Assembly (NCBI RefSeq): GCF_025264685.1
Contig: NZ_CP073721.1
Span: forward strand, 4,083,001 to 4,147,000
DNA: 64,000 nt
Reading direction: 5' to 3'
Origin: Dactylosporangium roseum
GTDB taxonomy: Bacteria; Actinomycetota; Actinomycetes; Mycobacteriales; Micromonosporaceae
Shown here: positions 1 to 8,668 of the stretch, piece after piece
Numbering within the stretch: the first letter of the stretch is position 1
Layout: every line of letters begins with the position of its first letter
Program-made: the position numbers and the translations under genes
The notes under the pieces: model-generated
The model's database searches: none
The model's input: the letters and a program-made list of their open reading frames with translations, nothing else
What the model was told of the DNA's origin: nothing

Positions 1-1
1 C

Positions 2-733
2 ATTCGCGCCGCCGTCCAGCGGTTGTCCGCCGGAGTGCCGGCCGCCGCCGAGCAGCGTCACGGGTTGCCCGGCCGCGACGAGGAGGTCGTGATCAGCACC
101 GGATACCTCCACCTCGTCGGGCATCTCACCCTGCCGCCGGACGCGAGCGGGCTGGTGCTGTTCGTGCACGGCAGCGGCAGCAGCCGCCACAGTCCGCGCA
201 ACCAGTACGTGGCCCTCGTCCTCAACCAGGCGGGCCTGGGCACCTTGCTGTTCGACCTGCTCACCTCGGAGGAGGCGGCGAACAGGGCCAACGTGTTCGA
301 CATCGAGCTGCTCGCCGAACGGCTCGCCGACGTCAGCGCCTGGGCGCACGATCAGCCCTGGGGCCGTGACCTGAGCATCGGGTGGTTCGGCGCCAGCACG
401 GGCGCGGGAGCGGCGCTGTGGGCCGCGGGGGAGCCGCACTCCGGCGTCGCCGCGATCGTCTCCAGAGGCGGCCGCCCCGACCTGGCCGGACCGCGACTGC
501 CCGCCGTCACCGCACCCACGCTCCTCATCGTCGGCGCCCTGGACACCGAGGTGCTGGCCCTCAACCGGGCCGCGCGAGCCCAGTTGCGCTGCCCCGGCGA
601 TCTCGTCGTGGTTCCCGGCGCCACGCATCTGTTCGAAGAGCCGGGCACGCTGACCGCGGCGGCCCGCCACGCCGAGGCCTGGTTCACCACCCATCTCCGC
701 CACGTCGTCGACGCGGGCCACCCACCCGCCTGA
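2..733 (+). CDS. alpha/beta hydrolase (dienelactone hydrolase type), 5'-partial
   Basis: The reading frame is open to the left edge of the window, so the start probably lies outside; an internal TTG at 23 is possible but has no good ribosome site. The visible 243 residues form an alpha/beta hydrolase fold. The oxyanion segment is LVLFVHGSGSSRHS, the nucleophile elbow is GASTG, the acid is the Asp in GALDTEV, and the catalytic His is in GATHLFEE. The family includes dienelactone hydrolase-like esterases. In actinobacteria this type is often the C-terminal half of a phosphoribosyltransferase-hydrolase fusion such as Rv0571c, a DosR-regulon protein, and the open 5' end fits that. The substrate cannot be told from sequence. 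It converges on the universal stress gene downstream. Confidence 0.8.
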   Translation: MRAAVQRLSAGVPAAAEQRHGLPGRDEEVVISTGYLHLVGHLTLPPDASGLVLFVHGSGSSRHSPRNQYVALVLNQAGLGTLLFDLLTSEEAANRANVFDIELLAERLADVSAWAHDQPWGRDLSIGWFGASTGAGAALWAAGEPHSGVAAIVSRGGRPDLAGPRLPAVTAPTLLIVGALDTEVLALNRAARAQLRCPGDLVVVPGATHLFEEPGTLTAAARHAEAWFTTHLRHVVDAGHPPA

Positions 734-759
734 GGAGAGGCCGTGCCGTGCCGGACAGT

Positions 760-1677
760 TCATCCGCCATCCGTGCCGCCCCCCGTCGCGGAAGCCGGTG
801 AGATCCCGGTCTGCCCGGCCGCGGCGGGGCCGGGGCCGTGCGCGACCAGGACGGGGCAGGCGGCGTGCTCCAGGACGCGTCGCATCACAGATGGGTTCGG
901 CGGCTGCACACGGTCGGTGGGGCATCGTGTGCCGAGCACCATCAGGGCGGCCCATTGCGACACCACCGCGAGTGTCTCGACCGCGTCGCCGGGCTCGCCG
1001 CGCACCTCGACGTCGAGGTACGGATACTTGGCGCACCAGGGCGCCGCGGCGTCGCGCAGCGCTTCGTGGACGGCGGTTTCGTCGGCGCAGAGGTTCGTGC
1101 CGTGCTGCTGACCCGGTCGCCACAGGTCGGGATGGGACCAGGCCTGGACGACGACGAGCCGGCTGCCGCGCCCGGCGGCCTCCTCGAAGGCGAGGCGCAG
1201 CGCGCGCCGGGCCGAGTCGGAGCCGTCGAAGCCGACGGCAACCGGGTCGGCACCGGGCAACGCCGCGTCGGGCGCCGCCCAGCGCCGGGCGTCATGGACG
1301 ATGAGCACCGGACAGTCGGCCCACACGCCCAGTGCTTCGCTCACCGATCCCAGCGGCTTGTGGCCGCCGCCGGCGCCGCGGCCGCCGACCACGAGCAGGC
1401 GGGCCTCCGTGGCGTGCCGCCGCAGGACCCGGACCGGCGCGCCGTGCTCGGTGCTGCCGATCGCCGCGACACCGACCCGCCACCGCCGGGCCTCGGCCGC
1501 GGCCTCCGCCGCGATGTCCGGGCCGCCGGGTGGCGCGGCGAGGTCCCGAGGCAGCACGTTGACGGCCACGAGTGTGCGGGTGTAGCGGTGGGCCAGGTCG
1601 GCAGCCCAGCGCAGTGCGCCGACGCTGTCCGCCGATCCGTCGACACCGACGACGATTGGCCCGTACTGGTAGGCCAT
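760..1677 (-). CDS. tandem universal stress protein (two Usp domains)
   Basis: The protein has 305 residues and two Usp domains. The first starts PIVVGVDGSADSVGALRWA and carries the nucleotide-binding pattern GGRGAGGGHKPLGSVSE, consistent with G-2x-G-9x-GS and ATP binding. The second starts PVAVGFDGSDSARRAL, but its loop (GTRCPTDRVQPPNPSV) has lost the GS pair and probably does not bind ATP normally. A longer open frame runs upstream; the ATG at 1677 is chosen because MAYQYGPIVVGVDGS is the normal N-terminus and a purine-rich GAGGGACGGGGG tract precedes it. Tandem Usp proteins accumulate in hypoxic or stationary actinobacteria. The gene is divergent from the nitroreductase at 1974 and shares its promoter region. 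Confidence 0.92.
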   Translation of the reverse strand: MAYQYGPIVVGVDGSADSVGALRWAADLAHRYTRTLVAVNVLPRDLAAPPGGPDIAAEAAAEARRWRVGVAAIGSTEHGAPVRVLRRHATEARLLVVGGRGAGGGHKPLGSVSEALGVWADCPVLIVHDARRWAAPDAALPGADPVAVGFDGSDSARRALRLAFEEAAGRGSRLVVVQAWSHPDLWRPGQQHGTNLCADETAVHEALRDAAAPWCAKYPYLDVEVRGEPGDAVETLAVVSQWAALMVLGTRCPTDRVQPPNPSVMRRVLEHAACPVLVAHGPGPAAAGQTGISPASATGGGTDGG

Positions 1678-1870
1678 CGGATGCGCCCCCGTCCCTCGGC
1701 CGGCGGACCTGGGTGCTGTGTACTGCTTCGTTCCAGCGTGCCGCCCTGGATGTCGCCTGCCCATGGCCGAACGTCGCAAACGAGGATGTCGCGGGTCGCG
1801 GCGCCGGAGAAGCGGCGACGTCCGCGAGGTCGGGTGCGGTGCGGGCCGGGTAGCACTGCCCGCCGGCTCC

Positions 1871-1884
1871 GGGACCTGCGCCCC
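1871..1884. promoter_or_regulatory. DosR-like palindrome GGGAC-N4-GCCCC
   Basis: GGGACCTGCGCCCC fits GGGNC-N4-GNCCC and lies about 90 bases before the nitroreductase start, in the divergent region shared with the Usp gene. The mycobacterial DosR box core is GGGAC-TWWA-GTCCC. The right half here matches only loosely, so binding is an inference from architecture and from similar sites at 11002 and 23012. Confidence 0.3.
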
Positions 1885-1973
1885 TACCGGCTGGCCGCCG
1901 GTCCGCGTCACTGTGAAGGAGAGAGGGATTCGCTGAAAGTGCGGCCGCCTGTCGGGTACCCCTGGGAGTTGCC

Positions 1974-2936
1974 ATGACGACGACATCATCGGCCACCTGG
2001 GCACCCGACACGTTCCTCGCCGCCGTGGAAGCCGCGGTGTGGGCACCGTCGATCCACAACAGCCAGCCGTGGCGCTTTCGCCGCACCGAGTGCGGGATCG
2101 ACGTGCTGCTGGACCATGACCGCGTGCTGCCGATCTGTGACCCTGACGGCAGGTCCGCGCGGGTGTCGTGCGGCGCGGCCGCATACAACCTGCTGCTCGC
2201 CCTGGCCGCGGCGGAGGTTCCGGCCGCGTACGTCCTCGGACGCGACGACGCCCTCGTGCACCTGACGCCGGCAGGGCATCGGCCGGCCACCCCGCCGGAG
2301 CGCCGGCTGTTCCGCGCGATCCGGCGCCGCCACACCAACCGGTACCCGTTCGCGGACCAGCAGGTCGCACCGGGTGTCACGGCGCAGTTGACCGATGCGG
2401 CGCGGCAGGAGGACGGCTGGTTGGACTTCGTCGTCGGCGATCAGGCGATCTTCGCGCTCGCGAGCCTCATCCGCGAGGCCGACAACCAGCTCAACGCCGA
2501 TCCGGCGTACGTCACCGAGTTGCAGGCCTGGACCCACCTCGCCGAGGGCGCGCTGGAGGGCGTCGGCCGGCAGGCCGGTGGCCCCGCGCCGCATCCCGCC
2601 GAGTTGATGGCCCGCCGCGACTTCGGTGGAGCGGCTCAACGACAGACGCGCGATCCCGCCCGTGAGCCGGTGGTCGCCGTCCTCGGAGTGCACGGCAGCC
2701 AGCACGCGGACGAGGTGCGGGCCGGGATGGCCCTGCAGCACGTGCTGCTGACGGCCACCGACCTGGGGCTCGCGGCCGCCCTGTTCTCCCAGCCCGTCGA
2801 GGTGCCCGCGATCCGCGAGCGGTTGCGACTCGCCATGCACCGGTATGACGACCCGCAGTTGGTGCTTCGGTTCGGGTTCGCGCCGACGCTCGGTTACACC
2901 AACCGCCGAGCGGTGGCCGACGTCGTCGAGTCGTGA
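1974..2936 (+). CDS. Acg-type FMN-binding nitroreductase family protein
   Basis: The protein has 320 residues, close to mycobacterial Acg (Rv2032). The signature near residue 24, APSIHNSQPWRF, is the flavin-phosphate-contacting segment of this family. The stretch VLPICDPDGRSARVSCGAAA follows, and RRRHTNRYPF occurs mid-protein. Acg-type proteins are diverged tandem nitroreductase folds; mycobacterial Acg binds FMN but may sequester it rather than reduce nitro compounds. Rv2032 is in the DosR regulon. The ATG at 1974 is supported by the GGGAG tract (1964-1968) just upstream. The gene converges with a second member of the same family, with only four bases between their stop codons. Confidence 0.88.
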   Translation: MTTTSSATWAPDTFLAAVEAAVWAPSIHNSQPWRFRRTECGIDVLLDHDRVLPICDPDGRSARVSCGAAAYNLLLALAAAEVPAAYVLGRDDALVHLTPAGHRPATPPERRLFRAIRRRHTNRYPFADQQVAPGVTAQLTDAARQEDGWLDFVVGDQAIFALASLIREADNQLNADPAYVTELQAWTHLAEGALEGVGRQAGGPAPHPAELMARRDFGGAAQRQTRDPAREPVVAVLGVHGSQHADEVRAGMALQHVLLTATDLGLAAALFSQPVEVPAIRERLRLAMHRYDDPQLVLRFGFAPTLGYTNRRAVADVVES

Positions 2937-2940
2937 GCCC

Positions 2941-3966
2941 TCATGCCGGGTCGGCGACGACCTCGATCATCTCGACGGCGGGCCGGCGGCGCGTTCTCGG
3001 CGGTTCGCCGGGCGCGGGCACGCCGACCCGGACGCCGATCGCCGGGTGGCCGACGTCACCGAGCATGTGCCGCACCAGCCTGCGGGCGGGCACATTCTCC
3101 ACGAGATCGCTCATCGTCGACGTGGCGAGCCCGTCGGCCGTGGCGGTGAGCAGGACCGCCGACAGCGCCTCGCCGGCCGTGAGCCAGTCGTACGGCCCGT
3201 CGGCGTCGGTGACCACGATGGCGTAGCGGGCGTGGCGGTCGTCGAGGTCGATGCCGCTGTAGATGCTCGGGCCGTAACCCGTGCCGGTGAAGTCCCGCAA
3301 CGGCACCGGCCGCGCGCCGGCCGGGGCGATGGTGCCGAGGGGAAGCCCGTCGCCGCCGCTGTCGTCCAGACGGGCCCAGTCGGACAGCTCGGCGCGGTAG
3401 GCCGGGTCGGCGAGCTGCGCCGCGGCGGCGTGCCCGGCGGCGACGGCGAGGCTGGTGAGGTCCTGGGGCCGGGTGATGTGCAGCCGTGCCCCGGCCTCCT
3501 GCGCGGCCAGCCGGAGCCGGTCCAGCATCTCCTCCGGCACCCCGACGCCGGCGAACGGTCGCCGGTCGGTGCATCGGGACGCGATCGCCCGGCACATCCG
3601 TTCCACCTGGCCGGTCGGCCGGGTGGTCCCGCGATACCGGAGCACGGCCAGCAGATCGGGGTCGTCGTCCCGTGGGAATCGGGCCACCTCGGCGCTCGCC
3701 CCGCCGGCCTCGAGCGCGGTGCGGGCGTGGTGCAAGGCGGCGCCGCCGCTGATGGTGAGCAACCGTCCGTCCGGGTCGATGGTGGCGAGTTGCCGGCGCC
3801 GATCGGCACGCAACGACGCCGTGTCGTGGTCGATGTGCCAGTGCCACGGCTGGGTGTTGAGGATCGAGGGCGCGTGCAGGGCGGCGAGCGCCGCGCGGGC
3901 GAGGCTCCGGCTGATCGGCCCGACACGGAACGGCGGCTCCGAGATGATGTGTCCGGTGGATGCCAT
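2941..3966 (-). CDS. Acg-type FMN-binding nitroreductase family protein, second copy
   Basis: The protein has 341 residues. The family signature is APSILNTQPWHWHI, followed by ATIDPDGRLLTISGGAAL; RCTDRRPFAGV aligns with RRHTNRYPFAD of its neighbour. The two proteins are clearly related but far from identical, so this is an old duplication or two separate acquisitions. The ATG at 3966 is preceded by GAGGGGG at good spacing, which overrides the longer open frame upstream. It faces away from the ATPase operon and tail-to-tail with the first nitroreductase. A role under low oxygen or nitrosative stress is inferred from family members, not from residues seen here. Confidence 0.88.
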   Translation of the reverse strand: MASTGHIISEPPFRVGPISRSLARAALAALHAPSILNTQPWHWHIDHDTASLRADRRRQLATIDPDGRLLTISGGAALHHARTALEAGGASAEVARFPRDDDPDLLAVLRYRGTTRPTGQVERMCRAIASRCTDRRPFAGVGVPEEMLDRLRLAAQEAGARLHITRPQDLTSLAVAAGHAAAAQLADPAYRAELSDWARLDDSGGDGLPLGTIAPAGARPVPLRDFTGTGYGPSIYSGIDLDDRHARYAIVVTDADGPYDWLTAGEALSAVLLTATADGLATSTMSDLVENVPARRLVRHMLGDVGHPAIGVRVGVPAPGEPPRTRRRPAVEMIEVVADPA

Positions 3967-3992
3967 GGTCGGCCCCCTCAGTGCGTGGCGGT

Positions 3993-4048
3993 CAGGGTTC
4001 CCTGCCCAGTGCGCGGTGACGTACTCCGCCGCGTTCGGTCTCAGACCG
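3993..4048. promoter_or_regulatory. two short palindromes upstream of the second nitroreductase
   Basis: Two inverted repeats lie between the second nitroreductase (start 3966) and the end of the ATPase operon (4080): CAGGGTTCCCTG at 3993-4004 and CGGTCTCAGACCG at 4036-4048. The first is well placed for an operator of the nitroreductase. The second could instead be part of a transcription end for the ATPase operon. Neither matches a site I recognise. Confidence 0.25.
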
Positions 4049-4079
4049 CCGACGACCGTCGAGACCTGATCCACGGCGG

Positions 4080-4691
4080 CTACGGCGACCGTGGTGGTGG
4101 GCGCCGGCGGGTGAGGTCGGCCGCCTCCAGTTCCGCCAACTGCAGGGTGCGGGCGCCGAGTGCGGCCTCCAGGGCCGGGATCCAGTGACGGTCGAGGGCC
4201 CGCACCCGCCGCCGGGTGGCGGCGATCTCCGCCTCGACCGCGGCGAGCGCGACGGTCACGGCCGCGTGCCGAGCCGCGGCGCGGGTCGCGTCCCGGTAGG
4301 CCGCCGCGGCCCGGGCCAGCGCCGCCCCGCCCGGCGCGGGCAGGTCCACGGGACGCGGCCGGAGCACCACCGACGGCATCCCGGGACACCGGACGCCCAG
4401 CACCGCGGTCCACGGCACGGACAGCTCCGCCGGTGGCACCTCGGCCGCCGCCTCGATCGTCTCCAGGCCGTCGAGCACCGTGGCACGCTCCAGCCAGCCG
4501 CGCGCGGTCCGGTCCGACCGGCCCCACTCGCGGGCCGTCTCGGCCTGGCTGTGCTGGAGGCGGTCACGTTCGCCGGTGAGCAGGGTGAGTTTCCGGCGCA
4601 GCACGGTGCTGCCGTGCCGGGTGACGTCGAGCCGGTGCCGCAGCCACAACACGCCGGACCGGCCCGGTGGGACGTGCCGCACGCTGGTCAT
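4080..4691 (-). CDS. atpD: V-type ATP synthase subunit D
   Basis: The protein has 203 residues, about the usual length of V/A-ATPase subunit D. This subunit forms the central rotor shaft together with F and couples A3B3 catalysis to the membrane ring. Two long Ala/Arg/Glu-rich helices at the N- and C-terminal ends flank a middle region (PWTAVLGVRCPGMPSVVLRP), and the N-terminal VRHVPPGRSGVLWLRHRLDV fits the family start. The ATG at 4691 overlaps the stop of subunit B by ATGA, so it is translationally coupled as last gene of the operon. The longer open frame is rejected because it would run into B. Confidence 0.88.
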   Translation of the reverse strand: MTSVRHVPPGRSGVLWLRHRLDVTRHGSTVLRRKLTLLTGERDRLQHSQAETAREWGRSDRTARGWLERATVLDGLETIEAAAEVPPAELSVPWTAVLGVRCPGMPSVVLRPRPVDLPAPGGAALARAAAAYRDATRAAARHAAVTVALAAVEAEIAATRRRVRALDRHWIPALEAALGARTLQLAELEAADLTRRRPPPRSP

Positions 4692-6154
4692 GTGATCACC
4701 TCGGCCACCTCGGGCACCTCGGCCACCTCGGGCACCTCGGCCGCCTCGGGGTCGTCGTTCCGGGTCGTGCGGTGTGTCGCGCGGAGCGCTTCCGGCAGCA
4801 TGACGAGCTCGCGCTCCGGTAGCGTCCGCAACGCCTGCCAGATCCGGTCGAGCGTGTCGTCCAGGGGCCGGGCCTCGTCGGGGCGCTGGTCGAGCAGTCG
4901 CCGCTCGACGACCTCGGCGAAGCCGAGATACCGGCGGTCCACGTCGCCCAGTGCCGCCGCACCGATCAGGTCGGCCAGCTCCCGGGTCTGCCGGGCACGG
5001 GCCAGGGCGGCGATGAGCTGCGCCGTGAGCGGGAGGTGATCGGCTCGCGTGCGGCCCGGGCCGGCACCGTGGCGCATGAGCCGCGACAAGGACGACAGCG
5101 GGTCGACAGGCGGATAGACGCCCCGGCCGTGCAGGTCCGCCGACAGCACGATCTGGCCCTCCGTGATGTAGCCGGTCAGGTCCGGTACCGGGTGGGTGAT
5201 GTCCCCGGCCGGCATGGTCAGCACCGGCAGGATCGTCACCGAGCCGGGCAGGCCCCGGACCCGGCCGCACCGTTCGTAGAGGGAGGCCAGGTCGGTGTAG
5301 AGGTAACCCGGGTAGGCGCGCCGGGCGGGTGGCTCGCCGCGGGCGGACGACACCTCCCGGAGCGCCTCGGCGTAGCTGGTCATGTCGGTCATGACGACCA
5401 GGACGTCCCGGCCGCCGGTGAACGCGAGGTCCTCGGCCACGGTCAGGGCCAGCCGTGGCGTCAGGATGCGTTCGATCACCGGGTCGTCGGCGGTGTTGAG
5501 CAACAGCACCAGTTCGGCGGCGGTCGCCCGTTCGTCCAGCGCGTCCCGGACGTAGGCCGCGTCGGCGTGCGTGAGGCCCATGCCGGCGAAGACGACGCTG
5601 AACGGCGCGCCGCCGACGTGGGACTGCGCGGCGATCTGGACGGCCAGTTCGAGATGCGGCAGACCGGCCGAGCTGAACACCGGGAGCTTCTGCCCGCGCA
5701 CCAGGGTGGTCAGCGCGTCGACGGCGGAGACCCCGGTGAGCACCGGTTCGGCCGGCGGTTCGCGCCAGGTCGGGTTCAGCGGAGCCCCGGCGACCGCGGC
5801 GCTGCGGTCGCCGCCGACCGGAGGCCCGCCGTCGATCGGTTCACCACGGCCGTCGCAGGCGCGCCCCAGCCACTGGTCGCCGACCGCTATCCGCATCGGT
5901 GCCCCGGCGAAGGCGACGCTGCTGCCGACACGGCTCATGCCCGCGGTGCCCTCGAGCACCTGCACGACCGCCAGGTCGCGGTCGACCTCGAGGACGACGC
6001 CGTGACGCCGGGTGCCGTCCGGCAGCCGGACGGTGGCGACGTCGTCGTAGCCGGCACCGGACACCCCGCCGACCACGACAAGGGGACCGCGTAGCTCGCG
6101 GATGTCGTCGTACTCGATCACGGGCCACTCGGTCAACTCGGTCAACTCGGTCAT
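4688..6154 (-). CDS. atpB: V-type ATP synthase subunit B
   Basis: The protein has 488 residues. It is the non-catalytic, nucleotide-binding-fold subunit that alternates with A in the head. The beta-barrel covers residues 10-90. GACDGRGEPIDGGPP-type sequence, then PVLTGVSAVDALTTLVRGQK and SSAGLPHLELAVQIA (the modified P-loop region of B) follow. MTDMTSYAEALREV and PGYLYTDLASLYERCGR are strong B signatures. Both ends are odd: the N-terminus is TELTELTE and the C-terminus repeats EVPEVAEV, each encoded by short tandem DNA repeats. The start overlaps the stop of A and the stop overlaps the start of D, so translation is tightly coupled. Confidence 0.95.
   Translation of the reverse strand: MTELTELTEWPVIEYDDIRELRGPLVVVGGVSGAGYDDVATVRLPDGTRRHGVVLEVDRDLAVVQVLEGTAGMSRVGSSVAFAGAPMRIAVGDQWLGRACDGRGEPIDGGPPVGGDRSAAVAGAPLNPTWREPPAEPVLTGVSAVDALTTLVRGQKLPVFSSAGLPHLELAVQIAAQSHVGGAPFSVVFAGMGLTHADAAYVRDALDERATAAELVLLLNTADDPVIERILTPRLALTVAEDLAFTGGRDVLVVMTDMTSYAEALREVSSARGEPPARRAYPGYLYTDLASLYERCGRVRGLPGSVTILPVLTMPAGDITHPVPDLTGYITEGQIVLSADLHGRGVYPPVDPLSSLSRLMRHGAGPGRTRADHLPLTAQLIAALARARQTRELADLIGAAALGDVDRRYLGFAEVVERRLLDQRPDEARPLDDTLDRIWQALRTLPERELVMLPEALRATHRTTRNDDPEAAEVPEVAEVPEVAEVIT
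4699..4751. repeat. 18-bp tandem repeat in the 3' end of the subunit B gene
   Basis: The unit CCTCGGCCACCTCGGGCA occurs twice exactly (4699-4716, 4717-4734) and a third time with changes (4735-4751). On the coding strand it gives the acidic tail EVAEVPEVAEVPEVAEV. A 9-bp unit (GTCAACTCG) is repeated at the other end of the same gene, near 6133-6151. Both tracts are likely slippage sites. Confidence 0.85.
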
Positions 6155-7908
6155 GGCGCACTCGCTCCGGTCGTCGCGTTCAACTCCGCCAGGATCGCGT
6201 CGTGCCGCGGCCCGACCCCCTCGGCGTCGTCCGGACCCAGTTCTTCGCGGGCCCGGACCAGCCGGCCGAAGTCCGCCGACTCGACGGCCGACGGCGCCAC
6301 GCCGGCGTCGACGAGCGCGTGGCAGCGTTCGGCGACGTCGAGGACGGCGTCGAGCAGCGCCGCCGACTTCGCCGGGGTGCAGAACGCGTCATTGGCAACC
6401 AGCGCGTTCTGTTGCAGCACGCCGTCGCGCAAGAGCCGGCCGCCGAGCAGCGTCATCCGCTCGTGTGCCGGAAGGCCGGCGGTGCCGACGAGGTCGGCAA
6501 GCGCGGCGATGCGGTCCGCTTCGGCGAGCACGTCCAGCGCTCGGGCCCGCCGCCGGGCCCAGCCCGCGTCGCCGAGACGGGCGCGGTACGAACCGACCGC
6601 GCCGGCGTCCCGGCAGAACGACGCCGACCAGGACACGGCCGGATAATGGCGGGCGTAGGCGAGGTCGCGGTCCAGGGTCCACCGGCAGCGCACGAACCGT
6701 TCCGTGTTGGCGGTGACCGGTTCGGTCAGGTCGCCGCCGGGCGGGGAGACCGCGCCGATGATCGTGACGGAGCCGGTGCCGCCGGCAAGCGTCTCCGCCG
6801 AGCCGGCCCGTTCGTAGAACGCGGCCAGGGCCGACGCGAGATCGGCCGGATACCCCTCCTCGGCCGGCGGCGTCCCGCTGCGCGCGGCGAACTCCCGCAG
6901 GGCCTCTGCCCAGCGGGAGGTCGAGTCCGCGATGACCACGGCGTCGTAGCCCATGTCCCGGAAGAACTCCGCGACGGTGACGCCGGTGTAGATGCTGGCC
7001 TCGCGGGCCATCATCGGCATGTTCGACGTGTTGGCGACCACGACCGTCCGGTCGAGCAGGCGACCACCGGTCCGTGGGTCGTCCAGCGCGGAGAGCTCGC
7101 CGACGACGTCGGCCATCTCGTTGCCGCGTTCACCGCAGCCGACGTAGACGATGACGTCGGCGTCGCACCACTTGGCGATCTGCTGCAGCAACAGCGTCTT
7201 GCCGGTACCGAATCCGCCCGGAACGGCTGCCGTGCCGCCTTTGACGATCGGGAAGAGCGCGTCGACGACGCGCTGCCCGGTGTGCAACGGCTCGCTCGCG
7301 TCGCGCCGGGCGGTGCACGGCCGGGGCCTGCGCACCGGCCACTCGGCGGTCATGGTGACCGCCGCGGTCCCGATCGTGGCCAGGGTGTCGTCCGGCCCGT
7401 ACTCGCCGGCCGCGGCGATCCGTTCGACGGTGCCCGACACCTGCGCGGGGACCAGGACCCGGAACTCGATCGGGCCGCGGGTCGACACCGTGCCGAGCAC
7501 ACTGCCCGGCCCGGCCGGGTCGCCGACCGCCATCCGCGGCGTGAACCGCCAGGCCGAGCCGTTGGCCGGCCCGCCGCCGAGCGCTCCGGTCGTGAGCCAG
7601 ACCGGAGCGTCGCCGAGCGGACGCAGCAGGCCGTCGAACAGGCCGCCGAGCAACCACGGGCCCAGCCGTGCCGCCAGCGGATGGCCGAGCGGGGTGGCGG
7701 TGTCGCCCGGGCGCAGTCCACCGGTGTACTCGTACGCCTGGACGGTGAGTGCCGGGCCGTGGATGGCGACGACCTCGCCGGGCGAGCGGTGCGGGCCCAG
7801 CGTGACGACGTCGTGCATGGCGGTGTCCGCGGCGCCGTCGATCTGGACGAGCGGCCCACTGACGCGGGTGATGCGGCCGGGCCGTCCCGGTGTCGCGGGT
7901 GTCGTCAC
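6151..7908 (-). CDS. atpA: V-type ATP synthase catalytic subunit A
   Basis: The protein has 585 residues, the standard A-subunit length. The P-loop GGFGTGKTLLLQQIAKW, followed by VYVGCGERGNEMADVV, NTSNMPMMAREASIYTG and DSTSRWAEALREFAARSG, identifies the catalytic subunit. The family's extra bulge domain precedes the P-loop. The GTG at 7908 is chosen over a longer frame because GGAGG lies eight bases upstream and MTTPATPGRPGRITRVSGPLV begins the beta-barrel. The GTG overlaps the stop of E (GTGA). The enzyme may pump protons or Na+ by hydrolysis or make ATP; the direction cannot be read from sequence. Confidence 0.96.
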   Translation of the reverse strand: MTTPATPGRPGRITRVSGPLVQIDGAADTAMHDVVTLGPHRSPGEVVAIHGPALTVQAYEYTGGLRPGDTATPLGHPLAARLGPWLLGGLFDGLLRPLGDAPVWLTTGALGGGPANGSAWRFTPRMAVGDPAGPGSVLGTVSTRGPIEFRVLVPAQVSGTVERIAAAGEYGPDDTLATIGTAAVTMTAEWPVRRPRPCTARRDASEPLHTGQRVVDALFPIVKGGTAAVPGGFGTGKTLLLQQIAKWCDADVIVYVGCGERGNEMADVVGELSALDDPRTGGRLLDRTVVVANTSNMPMMAREASIYTGVTVAEFFRDMGYDAVVIADSTSRWAEALREFAARSGTPPAEEGYPADLASALAAFYERAGSAETLAGGTGSVTIIGAVSPPGGDLTEPVTANTERFVRCRWTLDRDLAYARHYPAVSWSASFCRDAGAVGSYRARLGDAGWARRRARALDVLAEADRIAALADLVGTAGLPAHERMTLLGGRLLRDGVLQQNALVANDAFCTPAKSAALLDAVLDVAERCHALVDAGVAPSAVESADFGRLVRAREELGPDDAEGVGPRHDAILAELNATTGASAP

Positions 7909-8426
7909 CGCCACACCTCCTCGATCCGCTCCGCCGACGACATGGCGTGCCGGGTGAGCGACTCGACGGAACAGTCGACGCACCGGCTGTCGAGGTGGGC
8001 CGTGAAACCACCGCCGGTCGCCGGTTCGACGCGGGCGTCCGGGCCCAGCGCGGCGGCGGCCCGGGCGGCGAGGGCGGGCCCGAGTCGTCCCGCGTCGAGT
8101 TCGGCCCGCAGGGTCTCGGCCACCCGGCGACCCAGTTCGTCGTGGATCTCCCGCTGTGCGGCCAGCAGGAGCGCATGGGCGGCCCGGCGAACGTGCGCGG
8201 CCTCGGCGGCGTTGCGGCGCGCCGCGTCGGCGCGGCCGGTGCTGCGTGCCTCTTCCAGGATCCGGCCGGCCTCGGCCCGGGCGTCGGCCAGGGTTCGGGA
8301 ACAGGACCGTGCCGCATCGGCGTGCTGCGCCGCGGCGTCGGCCCGCGCCCGGCCCAGCAGCGCGTCGCGGACCGGTCGCAGGCTCTCGCCGACCGCTCCG
8401 GTGCCGGCGGCTCCGGCTGCGTTCAC
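7905..8426 (-). CDS. atpE: V-type ATP synthase subunit E
   Basis: The protein has 173 residues. The long N-terminal helix is rich in Ala, Arg and Glu (AAQHADAARSCSRTLADARA onward), and a compact C-terminal domain includes DARVEPATGGGFTAHLDS, as in E subunits of the peripheral stalk. E pairs with the H/G-type subunit at 10407. The GTG at 8426 overlaps the stop of F. The protein ends MSSAERIEEVWR, and its stop overlaps the GTG of A. The open frame continues far upstream, but only this segment shows family character. Confidence 0.82.
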   Translation of the reverse strand: MNAAGAAGTGAVGESLRPVRDALLGRARADAAAQHADAARSCSRTLADARAEAGRILEEARSTGRADAARRNAAEAAHVRRAAHALLLAAQREIHDELGRRVAETLRAELDAGRLGPALAARAAAALGPDARVEPATGGGFTAHLDSRCVDCSVESLTRHAMSSAERIEEVWR

Positions 8427-8665
8427 GGTGATCCGCCCGGCTCCGGCAGCACGGCGAGCAGTCGGCCGCCCGGCCCGCCCGCGGCTGCCACGGCCCGGGC
8501 CGCGGCCGGGGTGACGATGACGACGGTGACGTCCGGTCCCAGGGCACGCCAGGCGTCCAGGACGGCTCGATCGTTCTCCGCGGTCGCGACGGCGACCCCG
8601 GCCAGGCCGTACCCGCGGACCAGCCGGGCCGCGCCGATCGCCGCGATCCTCTCCGGCCCGCCCAT
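8423..8665 (-). CDS. atpF: V-type ATP synthase subunit F
   Basis: The protein has 80 residues, short for F (usually about 100). The pattern RLVRGYGLAGVAVATAE followed by VVIVTPAAARAV fits the Rossmann-like fold of F, which caps the rotor shaft with D. The small size and loss of part of the C-terminal helix make the assignment rest largely on its place between K and E. It is coupled to E by overlap, and only a few bases separate it from K. Confidence 0.75.
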   Translation of the reverse strand: MGGPERIAAIGAARLVRGYGLAGVAVATAENDRAVLDAWRALGPDVTVVIVTPAAARAVAAAGGPGGRLLAVLPEPGGSP

Positions 8666-8668
8666 CGG

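Noticed and set aside
2845..4188. Long plus-strand open frame opposite the second nitroreductase
   Set aside because: It is an antisense shadow in high-GC DNA; the minus-strand frame has clear family motifs and a ribosome site.
4690..4760. CRISPR-like short repeats
   Set aside because: The 18-bp units are adjacent without spacers and encode an in-frame protein tail.
5899..8514. 871-codon plus-strand open frame over the ATPase A gene
   Set aside because: Arg/Pro-rich shadow without domain character; the opposite strand encodes subunit A.
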